Shown in pieces: positions 32,838 through 42,670 of a stretch of DNA of 64,000 nt; position 1 is the first letter of the stretch; every line of letters begins with the position of its first letter. The position numbers and the translations under genes are program-made. The stretch lies in contig NZ_JAECMT010000003.1 of the NCBI RefSeq assembly GCF_016019935.1, forward strand, positions 726,208 to 790,207, in the 5' to 3' direction. The notes under the pieces are model-generated. The model saw only the letters and a program-made list of their open reading frames with translations, had not been told where the DNA came from and did no database searches. This stretch comes from Paenibacillus sp. GSMTC-2017 (GTDB taxonomy: Bacteria; Bacillota; Bacilli; Paenibacillales; Paenibacillaceae).

Positions 32838-33647
32838 ATGAGTAATGCTGAAACTAAATTGTTGTCTGAGGCAGGTTTGCATATCGCACCACTAACCATT
32901 AACGGTCTAAGTGTAGCTTACCAAAAGAAACCTGTACTTCGTAATGTAACCTTTGAAGTCAATGAAGGTGAGTTAGTCGGCGTAATAGGGCCTAACGGAG
33001 CAGGGAAATCAACCATGATGAAAGCTGCGCTTGGATTGATCCCAACTATAAGTGGTGAAGTGCTTGTTTATGGCAAGCCATATAAAAGTCAGCGCAAACT
33101 AATCGGGTATGTTCCACAGCGGGAATCAGTGGACTGGGATTTCCCAACGAATGCACTTGATGTTGTGCTCATGGGTACTTATGGTCGGTTAGGCTGGTTC
33201 GGCAGGCCGAGATCGAAGGAAAAGGCACTTGCTATGGAGTGTTTGGATAAGGTCGGAATGGCAGATTTCGCAGACCGTCAAATAAGTCAATTGTCAGGTG
33301 GGCAGCAGCAACGAGTTTTTTTAGCTAGAGCTCTTGCTCAGAACGCAAAATTATATTTTATGGATGAACCTTTTGCTGGAGTAGATGCTGCAACTGAGAA
33401 GGCGATTATAACACTTTTGCAAGAACTGAAGAAACAAGGAAAAACCGTCATCGTTGTACATCATGACCTAGCGACTGTAGAACAATACTTCGATTCCGTT
33501 CTCTTGCTAAATGTAGAATTACAAGCATATGGACCAACTGCAACTACGTTTACTCAGGAGAAATTGCAATGCACATATGGTGGTCGATTAGCATTTTTGA
33601 ATCAAGGTGCTGTGGTCTCTAGCCATAATGGCAATGGGGGAATGTAG
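32838..33647 (+). CDS. mntB: Manganese-type ABC transporter ATP-binding protein
   Basis: 269 residues. Walker [11 protein letters not shown]-loop [12 protein letters not shown] (the metal-transport subfamily hallmark), signature LSGGQQQR and Walker [13 protein letters not shown] followed by an H-loop His (VVHHDLA). Second gene of the operon, 35 nt after mntA. Confidence 0.95.
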   Translation: MSNAETKLLSEAGLHIAPLTINGLSVAYQKKPVLRNVTFEVNEGELVGVIGPNGAGKSTMMKAALGLIPTISGEVLVYGKPYKSQRKLIGYVPQRESVDWDFPTNALDVVLMGTYGRLGWFGRPRSKEKALAMECLDKVGMADFADRQISQLSGGQQQRVFLARALAQNAKLYFMDEPFAGVDAATEKAIITLLQELKKQGKTVIVVHHDLATVEQYFDSVLLLNVELQAYGPTATTFTQEKLQCTYGGRLAFLNQGAVVSSHNGNGGM

Positions 33648-33649
33648 TC

Positions 33650-34591
33650 ATGAAAAATATTACGGATATGCTTGCAGATCCAAATATGCAGTGGATCTTC
33701 CTTGGATGTATGTTGTTAGGTTTGAGCAGCGGAGTCATTGGAAGTTTCTCTTATCTTCGTAAACAAAGTCTAGTCGGAGATACACTTGCTCATGCAGCTT
33801 TACCGGGGATATGTATCGCGTTTATGCTAACAGGAGTGAAATCGATAGGTGTCTTTCTTATAGGAGCTGCTATTTCAGGCATTATCGCCACGTTCGGAAT
33901 CGGCTTTATTACAAGGCATTCAAGATTAAAGCAGGATGCTGCGCTTGGTATAGTATTAAGTTCATTTTTCGGTCTTGGCATCGTATTATTAACCTTTATT
34001 CAACATGGTGATTATGGTAATCAATCGGGTTTAGATAAATTTCTGTTCGGGCAAGCAGCCGCTATGGTCGGTTCAGATGTCATCATTATGTCCATTATAA
34101 GTATTTGTTTAATAACGGTTTGTACACTTTTATTTAAACAATTCAAGCTCATATCTTTTGATCCCGGATTTGCAAAAGGAATAGGTTATCCAGTTGCTCT
34201 ACTTGAGCAATTGTTGATGTTATTAATTGTTGTTGCTGTTGTTGTTGGCATTCAAGCAGTAGGAGTCGTACTTATTGCTGCCTTATTAATTACGCCTGCT
34301 GTATCGGCGAGATATTGGACGAATCGACTTGGAATTATGGTAGCTTTAGCAGGTTTTTTCGGCGCTCTAAGCGGTGCATTAGGTACGTGGGTAAGTTCAT
34401 CCGTATCTAATCTACCTACTGGGCCAGTAACTGTACTCGCAGCTACTTTGTTTTTTTTAATATCGATATTGTTCGGACCTCAGCGAGGTTTACTTGCAAG
34501 GGCATTAGTTCGCACTAATGTAAAAAGGAAGTTCGAACTAGAAGGCGAGCTGGTTAGAAGGGAACGGATGAAGGAGGAGACTGCATCATGA
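33650..34591 (+). CDS. mntC: Manganese-type ABC transporter permease
   Basis: 313 residues, about eight transmembrane helices, ABC-3 family (SYLRKQSLVGDTLAHAALPGI, and the conserved AVGVVLIAALLITPAVSARYWT). Starts 2 nt after the ATPase stop and overlaps the next permease by 4 nt. Confidence 0.94.
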   Translation: MKNITDMLADPNMQWIFLGCMLLGLSSGVIGSFSYLRKQSLVGDTLAHAALPGICIAFMLTGVKSIGVFLIGAAISGIIATFGIGFITRHSRLKQDAALGIVLSSFFGLGIVLLTFIQHGDYGNQSGLDKFLFGQAAAMVGSDVIIMSIISICLITVCTLLFKQFKLISFDPGFAKGIGYPVALLEQLLMLLIVVAVVVGIQAVGVVLIAALLITPAVSARYWTNRLGIMVALAGFFGALSGALGTWVSSSVSNLPTGPVTVLAATLFFLISILFGPQRGLLARALVRTNVKRKFELEGELVRRERMKEETAS

Positions 34592-35481
34592 GTGACTTCT
34601 GGATATTGTTAACTGGCTCCTTAGTTGCAGCTTGCTGTGGTATAGTTGGTGTTTTCCTTGTACTACGTAAGATGGCCATGATTGGAGATGCGATTAGTCA
34701 TTCGGTTATGCCGGGAATTGTTATTGCATTTCTGCTGAGCGGCTCTAGAGATTCATTACTCATGATGTTTGCTGCACTTGTGTTTGGTTTATTAACTACG
34801 TTTCTGATCGGAATGTTTGAACGTAGTGGCATCCAGTCGGATGCGTCAATTGGAGTAGTATTTACAGCTTTATTTGCAATTGGAGTTATATTGGTTAGCT
34901 TGTTTGCTAGACAAGTGCACCTCGATCAGGATGCGATTTTATACGGAGAAATTGCTTTTGTACATTGGAACATTTGGGAGCTTGGCGGGGTCAATATGGG
35001 GCCGAAGGCAGTATGGCTGCTAGGTGCTACACTTCTCATCATAGCTACTGTAGTTGGGTTGTTTTACAAACAATTCAAGTTATGTGCGTTCGACCCTGCA
35101 CTTGCCGCAGCGATAGGCATACCAGTTGCTTTGTTCCATTATTTGCTCATGGGTTTAGTTTCCATGGCGACGGTAAGCTCATTCGAAAGTGTGGGCGCCA
35201 TATTAGTAGTTGGCTTACTCATTATTCCAGCATCGACCGCTTACCTGTTGACGGATCGGCTTGGTGTAATGATTATGTTAAGTATTATAGTTGGAGTAGC
35301 AAGTACCTTCACTGGTTATGGTATATCCATCATTTTGGATGCATCCATCGCAGGGTGTATCGTGTGTGCTGCAGGACTGTTGTTTGTATTAGCTTTTTTG
35401 TTTTCTCCTTCTCAAGGAATCGTTATCCGCAAACTACGCCAGCGTAAATTATCTGTTGAAAGTGTGAGCATAGCAAAATAA
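34588..35481 (+). CDS. mntD: Manganese-type ABC transporter permease, second
   Basis: 297 residues, about eight transmembrane helices, same ABC-3 family (LRKMAMIGDAISHSVMPGIV, SVGAILVVGLLIIPASTAYLL). Two different permease genes in one operon is the TroCD/MntCD arrangement and implies a heterodimeric channel. AAGGAGG before the ATG, which overlaps the previous stop (ATGA). Confidence 0.94.
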   Translation: MSDFWILLTGSLVAACCGIVGVFLVLRKMAMIGDAISHSVMPGIVIAFLLSGSRDSLLMMFAALVFGLLTTFLIGMFERSGIQSDASIGVVFTALFAIGVILVSLFARQVHLDQDAILYGEIAFVHWNIWELGGVNMGPKAVWLLGATLLIIATVVGLFYKQFKLCAFDPALAAAIGIPVALFHYLLMGLVSMATVSSFESVGAILVVGLLIIPASTAYLLTDRLGVMIMLSIIVGVASTFTGYGISIILDASIAGCIVCAAGLLFVLAFLFSPSQGIVIRKLRQRKLSVESVSIAK

Positions 35482-35520
35482 TTTCATAAATATAGTTCGT
35501 AACGAAAGATGTAAGTACAG

Positions 35521-35571
35521 AGGATGTCTGTTCAGGTCAATTTCCGTTGACTGTAACAGCCATCCTTTTTG
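35521..35571 (+). terminator. Terminator of mntABCD
   Basis: Long hairpin (AGGATG...CTGTT...GGTCAA paired with TTGACT...AACAG...CATCCT), then TTTTT. Confidence 0.85.
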
Positions 35572-35627
35572 TTTTGATTTGTGATAAAATAAGTTATATG
35601 TACGGATCGGACAAGGAGATGGGCAAC

Positions 35628-36377
35628 ATGACGAAATTCAAACTTATTGCTTTAGATATGGATGGTACTCTGCTTAATGATCAGAGTGAAATAAGTAATG
35701 AAAATGCTGAGTGGATTAAACGGGCGATGGATGCTGGCGTGACGGTCATCTTATCTACAGGGAGAGGTTTCCATAGTGCATTGCCGTTTGCAGAGCAGTT
35801 GAAACTTAATACACCGATGATTACCGTTAACGGTGGTGAGATATGGACGAAACCTCATGTGCTTTATAAGCGTACTGAGCTTAGTCACTATTATGTAAAG
35901 CGACTACATGAGCTGGCGCTTCAGCATGGCGATACGTGGTTTTGGGCGTATACAACGGACACTATTTATAATAAAGAACGTTGGTTTGACGCTACTCACA
36001 ACTATGATTCTTTTAACTGGTTGAAATTTGGCTATTATACAGAGGACGACCTTGCACGTGAAAGTATTTTAGCTGAAGTTGAGAGCTGGGGCGCACTTGA
36101 GATTACTAATTCTTCGCTACATAATATCGAACTTAATCCACAAGGCATTTCAAAAGCTAGCGCACTTAAAGATCTGTGCAAATGGATGAATATCGATATG
36201 TCTGAGGTTGTAGCAGCAGGGGACAGCCTTAACGATATTGCTGCGATTAGAGAAGTGGGGCTAGGTGTTGCAATGGGTAACGCTCAAGATGCTGTAAAGC
36301 AAGCTGCTGATGTTGTCACTGTAACAAACAATGAGAGTGGTATTGCAGAATTAATTAAGAATTACGTATTGCAATAA
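35628..36377 (+). CDS. Cof-type HAD-IIB phosphatase
   Basis: 249 residues. ALDMDGTLL (D10, D12) is motif I, STGR motif II, and GDSLNDIAAI motif IV with a C2 cap between. Cytoplasmic sugar-phosphate or nucleotide-type phosphatase; specificity cannot be read. The ATG at 35628 has AAGGAG 9 nt upstream, so the 27 residues before it in frame are not coding. Confidence 0.93.
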   Translation: MTKFKLIALDMDGTLLNDQSEISNENAEWIKRAMDAGVTVILSTGRGFHSALPFAEQLKLNTPMITVNGGEIWTKPHVLYKRTELSHYYVKRLHELALQHGDTWFWAYTTDTIYNKERWFDATHNYDSFNWLKFGYYTEDDLARESILAEVESWGALEITNSSLHNIELNPQGISKASALKDLCKWMNIDMSEVVAAGDSLNDIAAIREVGLGVAMGNAQDAVKQAADVVTVTNNESGIAELIKNYVLQ

Positions 36378-36409
36378 TGTTGTAAACAAAAAGAAGGGGA
36401 TATGATGAT

Positions 36410-36898
36410 ATGGCTATGGACATTTTAGGCTGGAGTTTAGTTGTTATTTTGTTTATCCTCGGTATGGCGGGTACAATTTACCCTATATTACCGGGTGTAG
36501 TTGCCATCTACGGAGCATTTTTTGTTTATGGGTTTTTCTTTTCATTTAGTGAATTTGGTTGGTTCTTCTGGATTATTCAAACGTTAATTCTTGTTATTTT
36601 GTTTATTGCAGACTATGCGGTCAGCGCATGGGGCGTCAAACGATTTGGGGGAAGTAAAGCATCCATAGTTGGTACGACGATAGGACTTATTTTTGGACCA
36701 TTCATTATTCCTGCATTTGGTTTAATTATTGGTCCGTTCGCAGGTGCAGTTATTGGCGAAATGATATCGGGTAAAAACTTTGAACATTCTCTTAAAGTAG
36801 GATGGGGTTCACTGGTAGGATTATTTACTAGCGTAATTGTGAAAGTTATTTTGCAGCTCGTAATGATCGTTCTATTCGTACTTTGGTTAGTATTCTAA
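36410..36898 (+). CDS. DUF456 family membrane protein
   Basis: 162 residues with about five transmembrane helices and the DUF456 pattern (GMAGTIYPILPG at 18-30, VKRFGGSKASIVGTTIGLI, GPFAGAVIGEMISG). Function unknown. AGAAGGGGA lies ahead of the ATG. Confidence 0.9.
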   Translation: MAMDILGWSLVVILFILGMAGTIYPILPGVVAIYGAFFVYGFFFSFSEFGWFFWIIQTLILVILFIADYAVSAWGVKRFGGSKASIVGTTIGLIFGPFIIPAFGLIIGPFAGAVIGEMISGKNFEHSLKVGWGSLVGLFTSVIVKVILQLVMIVLFVLWLVF

Positions 36899-36971
36899 AG
36901 ATACGCTAGGATCGATTAAGCAACTGCGGTCGATCACTATTACTGAATAAGGGGACAATGAAGTTTCAGCC

Positions 36972-38636
36972 ATGTTAAAAAAAGACTCATTAATTAAAGG
37001 TACGCTCATTTTAGCGGCAGCAGCGTTAGTAGCTCGGTTTTTAGGTTTATTCCAACGGATTCCGCTTGATTACATGCTTGATTCCGAAGGTATGGCAGCA
37101 TTCGTAGTTGCTAACCAAATATATTTGGTACTTCTTATTCTTGCTACCGCTGGTTTTCCGAGTGCGCTTAGCAAAATGGTTTCTGAACGTTATGCACTGG
37201 GCAAACCAGAAGAGGCAAAAAGGATCTACCATGCGGCACTTATTTTCGGTGCAGTGACAGGTCTTATACTTGCTTCATCCATGTTTATTATGGCGCCCTT
37301 TTTTGCAGACTTTGTTGTTAACCAACCAAATGCTGATCTAGCTATTAGAGCGATAGCACCTGCATTGTTACTGTTCCCAATTATTGCAATGATGCGTGGA
37401 TATTTTATGGGAAGACAGATGATGTCTGCTGGTGGTACGTCGCAAATTGTAGAACAATTTCTACGTGTTATTGTAGGTATTGGATTAGGTATGCTTGTTC
37501 TTAGCCTCGGATGGGGTACTCGTTGGGGTGCAGCTGCAATCACATTCGGTAGTTTCATAGGTAGTATTGGTGCATTGTCCATTATGCTCGTATTTGCTCG
37601 CAAACTGAAACGTCAGGATGCAGAGATGAATGAGCGATTTAATGGTGAAGCATCTACGGCAATAATGTCGCCAAAAGGTACTGATCGTTCACCATCAACG
37701 ATTAAGTTCAGAACGATTTACAAAGAAATATTAAAAATGTCATTACCGTCACTTGTGACATCGATGGCAATCAATTTTATTTACTTTTTTGACTTAGCAC
37801 TATTTATGAGACTTACAGAAGCCTATTACCCATATGCAATTGCAACGGATGTCATGTCCGATTTTGGTGGTAAAGCTCAATCGCTTGCAGGCATTCCGCC
37901 TATACTCGCGATCGCGCTTGGTTCCTCAATTATACCGATTATAGCAACTGCATACTCGATCAAAAACTTTGGTGAAGTACAACGTCAAGCATCTGTTGTT
38001 CTTCGCATCGTATGTTTTACTGGAGTACCAATCGCATTGCTTCTTACGATTGCTTCATATTCGATTACAGGTCTTCTTTTTGAATCAACTAGTGGTTACG
38101 AAGCGGTTGCGATGTTATGTGCGGGTACGATCCTTCAAATTACGATGATGACATCCAACTCCATTCTTTATGGTATGGGTAAGCAAAAGGTGTCTATGCG
38201 ACATACACTTATCGGTCTGTTCCTGAAAGTTGTAGTGAGTATCGCACTTGCACCTTTCTTAGGTGTTTTCGGACTAATCATCGGCTCTACGATTTGCTTT
38301 ATCGTTGTAACGATGCTTAACCTTCGCTGGATTAATAAGGAAGTAAAGCTTCATGTATTAGGCAAGCGTTGGGTCTCTTATATAATAGCGGTCGCAATAG
38401 CTGCACTCGGTGGCTGGGGAGCAGAAGTTGGTGTACTTGCTTTGACAGGTAACTGGCATGCTAAGCTCTCGTTTTTTGCGGCGGCAACAATCGCTGCTAT
38501 TGTAGTTGGCGTGATGTATGTTTCTATGTTAATTCTGTTACGTGTTGTTACACCGGAAGATGTAAACTCATTCCCTGGAGCGCTGCGTAAGCCGTTTAAA
38601 AAGTTAATGCGAGTGTTTCACAGAGGAGTAGCCTAA
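36972..38636 (+). CDS. MOP-superfamily flippase (MurJ/SpoVB/YtgP-like)
   Basis: 554 residues with about fourteen transmembrane helices; begins LIKGTLILAAAALVARFLGLFQRIPLDYM and contains ATAGFPSALSKMVSERYA, both typical of Bacillales YtgP/YabM/SpoVB proteins that flip lipid II or polysaccharide precursors. Which paralogue it is cannot be settled here. The ATG has a poor ribosome binding site and overlaps the stop of a 6-codon frame (36958-36978). Confidence 0.9.
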   Translation: MLKKDSLIKGTLILAAAALVARFLGLFQRIPLDYMLDSEGMAAFVVANQIYLVLLILATAGFPSALSKMVSERYALGKPEEAKRIYHAALIFGAVTGLILASSMFIMAPFFADFVVNQPNADLAIRAIAPALLLFPIIAMMRGYFMGRQMMSAGGTSQIVEQFLRVIVGIGLGMLVLSLGWGTRWGAAAITFGSFIGSIGALSIMLVFARKLKRQDAEMNERFNGEASTAIMSPKGTDRSPSTIKFRTIYKEILKMSLPSLVTSMAINFIYFFDLALFMRLTEAYYPYAIATDVMSDFGGKAQSLAGIPPILAIALGSSIIPIIATAYSIKNFGEVQRQASVVLRIVCFTGVPIALLLTIASYSITGLLFESTSGYEAVAMLCAGTILQITMMTSNSILYGMGKQKVSMRHTLIGLFLKVVVSIALAPFLGVFGLIIGSTICFIVVTMLNLRWINKEVKLHVLGKRWVSYIIAVAIAALGGWGAEVGVLALTGNWHAKLSFFAAATIAAIVVGVMYVSMLILLRVVTPEDVNSFPGALRKPFKKLMRVFHRGVA

Positions 38637-38653
38637 TTGTATGAATAAGAATG

Positions 38654-38683
38654 AGACTCATGCTTAGTGTGTGAGTCTTTTTT
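38654..38683 (+). terminator. Terminator of the flippase gene
   Basis: AGACTCA / TGAGTCT stem with an 11-nt loop, then TTTTT. Confidence 0.75.
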
Positions 38684-38720
38684 ACTTTTTTATGACAACT
38701 TACACCAAAAACTGTTAGGT

Positions 38721-38787
38721 TGTCGAAAAAGTTGGTAATTCCCTTATAAACCATACATTTACAACGTACTCTATTTTCCATTACAAT
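38721..38787 (+). promoter_or_regulatory. Promoter and Spo0A-like box of the large lipoprotein gene
   Basis: TTTACA (38758-38763), 18-bp spacer, TACAAT (38782-38787); TGTCGAA followed by AAA (38721-38730) lies about 30 bp upstream of the -35. Confidence 0.5.
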
Positions 38788-38836
38788 AGATGAAGTCTAT
38801 CAAACAATTGAGTAGATAAGGGAGAGAAATAGTAGA

Positions 38837-40444
38837 ATGATAAATAAGTTTAAGTTCAAGAGGTTATCAATGCTTCTGTTAGCGTTGACATTATTGATTG
38901 TTGCAGGTTGCCAATCAGTTGGTGGATTAGATTTGAATAAAACGCTTAAAAATGTACTCAAAGTTACATCTAGTGAAAGCAAGCAATCAGTAGAATTTCA
39001 GTTACATATGAATGATGAGTTTCTAGAGGAAAATGACGAAGAGTATACAGAACTTATTAAATTATTATCCCATGTTACTGTGCAGCTTGATAACGTGAAA
39101 TTACAAGACGCATCACATGTGTCAATGGAAGGTAGTCTTAAGCTCGGTAAAGAGATAGAAATCGGGTTTGATCTACAAGCTAATGATAAAGCGTTAGTAA
39201 TTGATGTTGATGGAGCAAAGGCACCGTTCACATTTGACCTAACAGGCGAAAAGCTACTGGAAATGAGTGGATTGACGCCTGAAGAAATAGAAGAAGCAAC
39301 TCCAACTTCTACACTTAGTAATGAGTCAATGACTAAAATTGGTAAAGAAATAATTGATATTGTTGGTGAATATGGTATTAACAACTTGCCTAACCCAACA
39401 AATATTAAAGTAAGTCCAGTTAATGAACCGATTAATGGTATTAACACCTCATTGATGCATGTACAAGCTTCGTTAAATGGCACTGAATTGTTAAGCTGGG
39501 TTAAATCTTATGTAGATGCGCTCGTGAATGATCGTGCTGGACTAGATGCAATGGTTTCGGGCATTATAAAGGTGTTAGCAGCGAACCCAGACATTTGGGC
39601 TTCTATTGGTGAAGTAGATCCTTTCAATACCGGTGAACTAGATGCAATGACGCAAGACGAATTTGCGAAAGAATCATCTAACGCAATTGCTGAGATGTTA
39701 GTTATGCTTCAAGAAGAGATTGAATCGTTCGATAAGTCTGAAGATGAATCGATGAAAGAAGTGTTTACTAAAGATTTAGTATTGAAAACAGACTTTTACG
39801 TAGATAGCAATTTAGATATTCGTAAGCAACAAGTGGAACTTAGCTTCAAACCTGAAGCAACTACTGAAGATGAACTTCTTCCTTTTATTGGATTCACACT
39901 TAAAGCAACATCAGAACAATGGAATATTAACGGTGCAGTAAAAGCTGACGCTCCAGTCGTAACAGATGACCATGTTGCAGTTGAGGATCTTATCTCGCTA
40001 CAAGGTTATCAGACATTAAAGCTGTTTGACGAAAAATCAGCAATTTACGATCTTCTGAAAAATAAGCTTCATATTGCTAAACAATCATATATGGCATTTT
40101 CTGATGATTATTATAATGCACCTATCATAATGCCTGGTTATGTAACGATGGTAGCTGCACGTGATGTAGCCGATGTTTTCGGAGCGACAACAACTTATGA
40201 TCCAGCAACAAAAAAAGTAACCATTTATGATGAAGCAACCGATACAACAATTATTATTCAATCAGGTAGCAGTACAGCTGTCATTAATGGTAAAAAGGTT
40301 GATTGGAAGTTGCCTGTTATGAATTTTGATGGCTCTTTGTATGTTCCAGCCCGTAAGTTTGCTGAAGCGCTTGGAGCTGATATTAAATGGGAAACTTTAG
40401 AGGAAATTGAAGCGAAAATATTGACAATTGAGCGTGAGCTGTAG
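38837..40444 (+). CDS. Lipoprotein with C-terminal copper amine oxidase-like domain
   Basis: 535 residues. Signal peptide with lipobox (LLIVAGC), a long central region without known family (about 30-400, acidic, many helices), and a C-terminal copper amine oxidase N-terminal-like domain (about 425-530: MPGYVTMVAARDVADVFGATTTYDPATKKVTIY, VINGKKVDWKLPVMN, LYVPARKFAEALGADIKW). Those domains occur in many Paenibacillus exported proteins, probably as wall-related modules. GGGAGAG precedes the ATG. The thioredoxin gene starts 14 nt after the stop. Confidence 0.88.
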   Translation: MINKFKFKRLSMLLLALTLLIVAGCQSVGGLDLNKTLKNVLKVTSSESKQSVEFQLHMNDEFLEENDEEYTELIKLLSHVTVQLDNVKLQDASHVSMEGSLKLGKEIEIGFDLQANDKALVIDVDGAKAPFTFDLTGEKLLEMSGLTPEEIEEATPTSTLSNESMTKIGKEIIDIVGEYGINNLPNPTNIKVSPVNEPINGINTSLMHVQASLNGTELLSWVKSYVDALVNDRAGLDAMVSGIIKVLAANPDIWASIGEVDPFNTGELDAMTQDEFAKESSNAIAEMLVMLQEEIESFDKSEDESMKEVFTKDLVLKTDFYVDSNLDIRKQQVELSFKPEATTEDELLPFIGFTLKATSEQWNINGAVKADAPVVTDDHVAVEDLISLQGYQTLKLFDEKSAIYDLLKNKLHIAKQSYMAFSDDYYNAPIIMPGYVTMVAARDVADVFGATTTYDPATKKVTIYDEATDTTIIIQSGSSTAVINGKKVDWKLPVMNFDGSLYVPARKFAEALGADIKWETLEEIEAKILTIEREL

Positions 40445-40458
40445 GAGGTAAGTACAAC

Positions 40459-40800
40459 ATGAACAAACTAACTACTGACCCAGAGTTCCGCGATGCGACT
40501 GCGGGAGAGGGACTTGTCATTGCAGTATTCAAAACGACCTGGTGCAAAGACTGTCATTATATTAATCCATTTATGCCTGATTTAGAGAAAAAATATGAAG
40601 GTAATGTTCGTTTTTTTGAAATTGATCGTGATGATCTGCCAGATCTTTGTTCTGAACTTAACATTTTAGGTATTCCGAGCTTTATCGCTTTCAAAAATGG
40701 GAAGGAAGTTATCCGATTCGTTAGCAAGCTACGGAAAACTCGCGAAGAGATCGAGGAGTTTGTAGATCGTGCGATCGAAGTAGGCAACGCCCTAAGTTAA
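40459..40800 (+). CDS. Thioredoxin family protein
   Basis: 113 residues: thioredoxin fold with active-site W-C29-K-D-C32 and the cis-proline loop GIPSF. The dipeptide KD differs from the GP of classical thioredoxin, so redox partner and potential are probably different. No signal peptide. It follows the large lipoprotein gene within 14 nt (AGGAGGTAAG site). Confidence 0.92.
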   Translation: MNKLTTDPEFRDATAGEGLVIAVFKTTWCKDCHYINPFMPDLEKKYEGNVRFFEIDRDDLPDLCSELNILGIPSFIAFKNGKEVIRFVSKLRKTREEIEEFVDRAIEVGNALS

Positions 40801-40816
40801 GGAAGTACAGAAGAAG

Positions 40817-40872
40817 AAGTCCGTATGAAGAAGAGGTAATAATCCTCTTCACATGCGGGCTTTCCTTTTTGT
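40817..40872 (+). terminator. Terminator of the lipoprotein-thioredoxin operon
   Basis: Long imperfect hairpin (AAGTCCGTATGAAGAAGAGG against CCTCTTCACATGCGGGCTT), followed by a T-rich tract. Confidence 0.75.
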
Positions 40873-40979
40873 TCACAATCATTTAACATACCCCAAGTGT
40901 CACATTTTCAACATGGCTTTTACCCTTAGTTATCGCTATAATTGAACTGTCATATTATACGGAAAATAGGTGATTTATT

Positions 40980-41912
40980 ATGGTAACCGGCCGTTTTCGC
41001 GCGTTTGCAATTGCAGCGTGCATCGGAATGCTACTTGTACTTCTTGCCGGAGCACTCGTCACGAACACCGAATCAGGCCGAGGCTGCGGAGATGATTGGC
41101 CGCTATGTCACGGTAAGTTTATTCCTGCGTATACGCTCGAATCAATGATTGAATATTCTCATCGTGTTGTTAGTGCCTTGGAAGGCATACTTGTTTTAGG
41201 AGTAGCGATTGCTGTTTACAGGAAATACAAAAAGAATCGCGAAGATTTTAGAGAAGCATTATTTTATTCAGGATCAGCACTGTTTTTCACTGTTGTACAA
41301 GCTTTGATGGGAGCAGCTGCAGTTATGTGGCCACAGTCTCCACCAATTATGGCTATTCATTTTGGTATTTCTTTAATTGCATTTGCTGCTACAATGCTAC
41401 TCGTCATTTGGACCTATCGAGTCAAAGACGGGCGACAAAAAACATTTGTTGTACCAAAAGCTATTTATCCTAGAGCCCTTATCGTTTCGATTTATTGTTA
41501 TGTGGTCGTTTATTTAGGAGCATTTATCCGTCATACAGATTCAGCAGGCGGATGTGAAGGCTGGCCGCTTTGTAATGGAGAGGTCATACCAGAGCTGTCC
41601 GGAGCTACTGGAGCTGTTTTCATTCATCGTATTGCTGCTCTTATTCTTGGACTTATGGTTGCGGGACTTTATTTATACATCAAAAAAGTTACCGTTTCAG
41701 AAGAAGGCTTAACGAAGCCGACAGGCTGGGTACTGGCTTTGATCATTATTCAAGTATTTAGTGGAGCACTACTTACAGCCACTATTGGCGACGCTAATGT
41801 ATTTATTTTCACAAGCTTGCTTCATAATGTAATTGTCGTCATTTTGTTCGGTATATTAATGGACGTTCTTATCCGTTCATGGAGATTTAGAGAAGGCCGC
41901 AAAAATCAATAA
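40980..41912 (+). CDS. ctaA: Heme A synthase
   Basis: 310 residues, eight transmembrane helices in two homologous halves. Both loop Cys pairs (C36/C43 and C192/C198) and the heme-ligand His residues (H61, H127, H216, H282) are present. It converts heme O to heme A for cytochrome oxidase, using the product of ctaB. A promoter-like TATAAT lies about 40 nt upstream; the -35 is weak. Confidence 0.96.
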   Translation: MVTGRFRAFAIAACIGMLLVLLAGALVTNTESGRGCGDDWPLCHGKFIPAYTLESMIEYSHRVVSALEGILVLGVAIAVYRKYKKNREDFREALFYSGSALFFTVVQALMGAAAVMWPQSPPIMAIHFGISLIAFAATMLLVIWTYRVKDGRQKTFVVPKAIYPRALIVSIYCYVVVYLGAFIRHTDSAGGCEGWPLCNGEVIPELSGATGAVFIHRIAALILGLMVAGLYLYIKKVTVSEEGLTKPTGWVLALIIIQVFSGALLTATIGDANVFIFTSLLHNVIVVILFGILMDVLIRSWRFREGRKNQ

Positions 41913-41933
41913 CAGATGTAGGAGGCGAAAGTT

Positions 41934-42647
41934 ATGCTTCATTTTATGTTTGGCGAGCAAGAGAAGGAACAGAATGAGGCATTGACAGACACCTACACTT
42001 TTATGGATCAATTTGCCGATGCTATGGTGAGGCGGATTAAAGGTGGTCAAGACACTACAAATAAGCTTCGTAAGTTTGAAATATGGACGCGTGGTCTTCG
42101 CTCGTCACTAATGGAGCTAGAACAAAGCCAATTTGCCGCATCTCGCTTCAAAGAACGTATTAAGTCGGCTTCAGTTGATGGTATGTCGGGGGAAGAGCGA
42201 CTGAACTACGAGCGTTATGTTTATTTTGACAAAAACAGCTTTATACGTGTCTTTTCATTACTAGACAAATTGGGTACGCTGCTTAATGAGCTACTCGACA
42301 TGAAAACGGAGAAAGTTAAGCCACATTTTTCATATTTTACAGTGCTTAGGCATATGAGAGAACGTAACGCTCACCCTGATTTAACATGGAAGCTTAGTGC
42401 AATTAAAGAGCAATACAAAGAGCCGATGAATCGTCTTAGAAAAAGAAGAAATACAGAAATTCATTATATGAATTCGGAGATGCAAGATGATCTCATTCAA
42501 AATCAGCGTATGTACGGTGAGCAAATTCCGCTAGAAAATCTTTCTTTGCAAGCCGACGACTTAGCAGCGTGTTTAGTTATGTCGATTGAATCGCTCAGAC
42601 TTACGTTTCAATATGCCTGTGTGCTCATGAGAAACAAGACTGTATAA
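41934..42647 (+). CDS. Cthe_2314-type HEPN domain protein
   Basis: 237 residues, all-helical, no membrane segment. The C-terminal RKRRNTEIHYMN contains the R-x4-H motif of HEPN nucleases; overall length and the N-terminal FMDQFADAMVRRIKGG resemble the Cthe_2314 HEPN family. RNase activity is possible but unproven, and there is no antitoxin or nucleotidyltransferase partner nearby. AGGAGG precedes the ATG; the SDR gene follows after 23 nt. Confidence 0.78.
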   Translation: MLHFMFGEQEKEQNEALTDTYTFMDQFADAMVRRIKGGQDTTNKLRKFEIWTRGLRSSLMELEQSQFAASRFKERIKSASVDGMSGEERLNYERYVYFDKNSFIRVFSLLDKLGTLLNELLDMKTEKVKPHFSYFTVLRHMRERNAHPDLTWKLSAIKEQYKEPMNRLRKRRNTEIHYMNSEMQDDLIQNQRMYGEQIPLENLSLQADDLAACLVMSIESLRLTFQYACVLMRNKTV

Positions 42648-42670
42648 TTCCGGGAGAAGGTGGAACGCTC

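Noticed and set aside
41934..42647. HEPN protein as part of a toxin-antitoxin or defence system
   Set aside because: No nucleotidyltransferase, antitoxin or other defence gene is adjacent; neighbours are housekeeping genes.
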